A DNA stretch of 44,487 nucleotides. Source: Methylovulum sp. (GTDB lineage: Bacteria; Pseudomonadota; Gammaproteobacteria; Methylococcales; Methylomonadaceae). The stretch spans positions 29,436-73,922 of the forward strand of contig JAURZI010000103.1 in NCBI GenBank assembly GCA_030653435.1, read 5' to 3'. A model generated the notes under the pieces. The model ran no database searches and was not told the DNA's origin. It saw nothing but the letters and a program-made list of their open reading frames with translations. A program made the translations under genes and the position numbers. Positions 43,040-44,487 of the stretch are shown here, piece after piece; positions within the stretch are counted from its first letter, which is position 1; every line of letters begins with the position of its first letter.

Positions 43040-43043
43040 CTAG
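43040..43043. repeat. Target-site duplication CTAG, left copy
   Basis: CTAG directly precedes the left terminal repeat of the IS, and an identical CTAG follows the right end at 43873-43876. This agrees with YTAR-type targets of IS5-family elements. Confidence 0.7.
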
Positions 43044-43872
43044 GGAGTGTTCTCAATCAATCCTAAACAAATAAGGCCTATTGTGTATTTTAATATCCAT
43101 TTGCTTTGGAAAAGCATGTATCGAACGGTTTTAAGGGATGACCAATGGGAACGTATAAAAGATTTTTTACCCGGCAAGGCCCGCGATAGTGGCGTCACAG
43201 CCGCCAATAACCGGTTATTTATAGAAGCGGTGCTGTGGATAGCCCGTACGGGTTCACCCTGGCGCGACTTGCCGGAATCTTTTTGGTCACTGGCATCGGG
43301 TTTATGTCCGGTACAACCGCTGGTCGCATAAGGGGACGTGGGCAAAAATCTTGGCTGCGGTTGCCGACGACCCCGACCTTGAGTATTTGATGGTGGACGG
43401 CAGCATCGTCCGCGTCCACCAGCATGGGGCGGCAAAAAAACAGCAAAATGACGAGGCGATGGGGCTGTCACGGGGTGGTTTGAGCACCAAAATCCATGTG
43501 GCGGTTGATGCCTTGGGCAATCCGGTGCGTCTGCTGTTAACCGCCGGCCAAACATCAGAATATACCCAGGCCGAAGCATTGGTTGCAGGTTTTGCCCTTG
43601 GCTATATTTTGGCTGATAAAGGCTATGATTCAGACCGGTTCGTGGCCGCCATAACGGCCAGCCAAGGCATCCCAGTCATTCACTCGAAAAAGAACCGGAA
43701 GACGCCGGCGTTGGACAAAACCCATTATAAAGAACGTAACCTGGTTGAGCGGCTATTCCAGAAGTTGAAGCATTTCAGACGTGTAGCCACGCGCTATGAA
43801 CGTTTGGCAAGGAATTATCTGGCTATGTTCTGCTTGGTATCCACAGTAATATGGCTCAATTGAGAACACGCG
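43044..43872 (+). mobile_element. IS5-family insertion sequence, 829 bp
   Basis: Terminal inverted repeats of 14 bp (GGAGTGTTCTCAAT at 43044-43057, reverse-complement partner at 43859-43872, 12 of 14 matching) bound a single transposase region. Length, DDE transposase type and the CTAG flanks fit the IS427-like group of IS5. Intact ends and duplication suggest a fairly recent insertion. The element lies upstream of the caspase-tubulin operon and between it and the fic gene, pointing away from that operon. Confidence 0.85.
43116..43863 (+). pseudogene. IS5-family transposase split by a frameshift
   Basis: The first part begins [20 protein letters not shown] and runs to WRDLPESF. The frame then changes and continues as [19 protein letters not shown] and on to the end. 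The switch falls at a run of five T (43280-43284); removing one T restores one frame of about 248 residues. The DDE residues are present: Asp in LMVDGS, Asp in ILADKGYDSD, Glu in NLVERLFQKLKHFRR. Some IS5 elements use programmed frameshifting, so this may be a +1 shift site and not damage. The stop lies inside the right terminal repeat. Confidence 0.8.
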
Positions 43873-43876
43873 CTAG
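43873..43876. repeat. Target-site duplication CTAG, right copy
   Basis: Partner of the CTAG at 43040-43043, directly after the right terminal repeat. Confidence 0.7.
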
Positions 43877-44015
43877 AAGTCAGTAATTTTGAAACGCATG
43901 GATAAAGTCGAAACAGTTTTCGCCTGGTATCTTGTGTGGTGAAATGCCAATTGACAGGCGTAGCCGAATAAGACTGTGCGGACATTTTATCAATTTGATT
44001 GGAACCGACACAGGT

Positions 44016-44487
44016 TCAGTTGGCTACAAACTTAAGCAAATAACGCGTATATTTACGTTCCCCATGCCGAAGCAAAGCCCCTTTCCCCACCAAATCCTGC
44101 AAATCACGGGTGGCGGTCGCTCTGGGCGCACCGGTAATGCCAATGTATTTTTCCGCACTCAAGCCGCCGATGAAACCTTCCGGGCCTTCGCGGAATAGCC
44201 TGGTCAACACTTTTTCCTGACGCGGATTCAGTTGCCCGCGCAAGCGGTCATAGAGTTTGGTTTTACTGATCAGAAATTCAATCCACGTTGCCGTGTAACC
44301 TTGGGCAGTTAACACCCTATCCGCGAAATAAACGAGCCAGGGCGTTATTTCATTGCGCCTGTTGGCCTGTTCAAGCGCGGTGTAATACGCTTTTTTGTTA
44401 CGTTCAATCGTGTAGGCAATGGCTATCAGCGTCGGTTGCCCCACGCATTGGGCAAGGGCTTTTTCGGCAAGCGCCCGGCCAATCCTG
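44016..44487 (-). CDS. Fic-family protein, C-terminal part only
   Basis: The frame stays open to the window edge, where it reads RIGRALAEKALAQ, the end of the Fic active-site motif and following helix. The catalytic His and most of the Fic domain are therefore beyond the edge. The rest continues with a helical segment (AIAYTIERNKKAYYTALEQANR) and a winged-helix-like C-terminus (RATATRDLQDLVGKGALLRHGERKYTRYLL), common in Fic proteins that regulate themselves or bind DNA. Fic enzymes transfer AMP to target proteins. It is 139 bases from the IS and ends toward it. Confidence 0.85.
   Translation of the reverse strand, partial: RIGRALAEKALAQCVGQPTLIAIAYTIERNKKAYYTALEQANRRNEITPWLVYFADRVLTAQGYTATWIEFLISKTKLYDRLRGQLNPRQEKVLTRLFREGPEGFIGGLSAEKYIGITGAPRATATRDLQDLVGKGALLRHGERKYTRYLLKFVAN

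Overview
The window reads as a gammaproteobacterial chromosome. The MetH, MutM and HU genes are of gammaproteobacterial type, and an F-type (SXT/IncA-C-like) conjugation cluster is present. A methanotroph of the order Methylococcales is a reasonable guess, but that comes from general familiarity with such proteins and was not tested. The left edge is core genome: metH (5' end outside the window), mutM, and a lone oligopeptide-type ABC permease. A gene-poor, AT-rich stretch of about 1.6 kb (roughly 5.4-7.0 kb) with several palindromes then separates this core from a long accessory region.

From 7.4 to 20.1 kb, one plus-strand, tightly packed operon carries a composite defence locus. It holds type I restriction genes hsdR and hsdM, a DUF1016/YhcG PDDEXK nuclease, hsdS, a zeta-toxin-like P-loop protein with a 63-residue partner, and an Mre11/Rad50-like pair (YhaO/YhaN type). 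Several of its genes overlap by 1-4 bases. An HU gene follows.

From 20.5 to 34.2 kb, the minus strand holds half of an F-type mating-pair-formation cluster. In transcription order it is traL, traE, traK, traB, dsbC, traV, traA (pilin), a small RRXRR/PLMP-domain protein, traC, trbI, traF (S26 peptidase), a trbC-traW fusion, traU, traN. No relaxase, coupling protein or traF/H/G mating-aggregate genes are in the window, so the rest of the element lies outside it or is lost.

From 34.3 to 42.7 kb, a visibly AT-richer minus-strand operon encodes six proteins with about 10-23 nt between genes. They are a secreted DUF4384-like protein, a repeat-rich glycine-zipper lipoprotein, a caspase-fold lipoprotein with an intact His/Cys dyad, a three-helix membrane protein, a 1059-residue tubulin/FtsZ-like GTPase (Tubulin_2 type), and a zinc-ribbon/TM/TPR protein. 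They span outer membrane, periplasm, inner membrane and cytoplasm. I know of no named system with this composition, and it is the best candidate for an undescribed system here.

Just upstream of that operon sits an IS5-family element (829 bp, 14-bp terminal repeats, CTAG duplication) whose transposase is split by one extra T. The right edge cuts into a Fic-family gene inside its catalytic motif.
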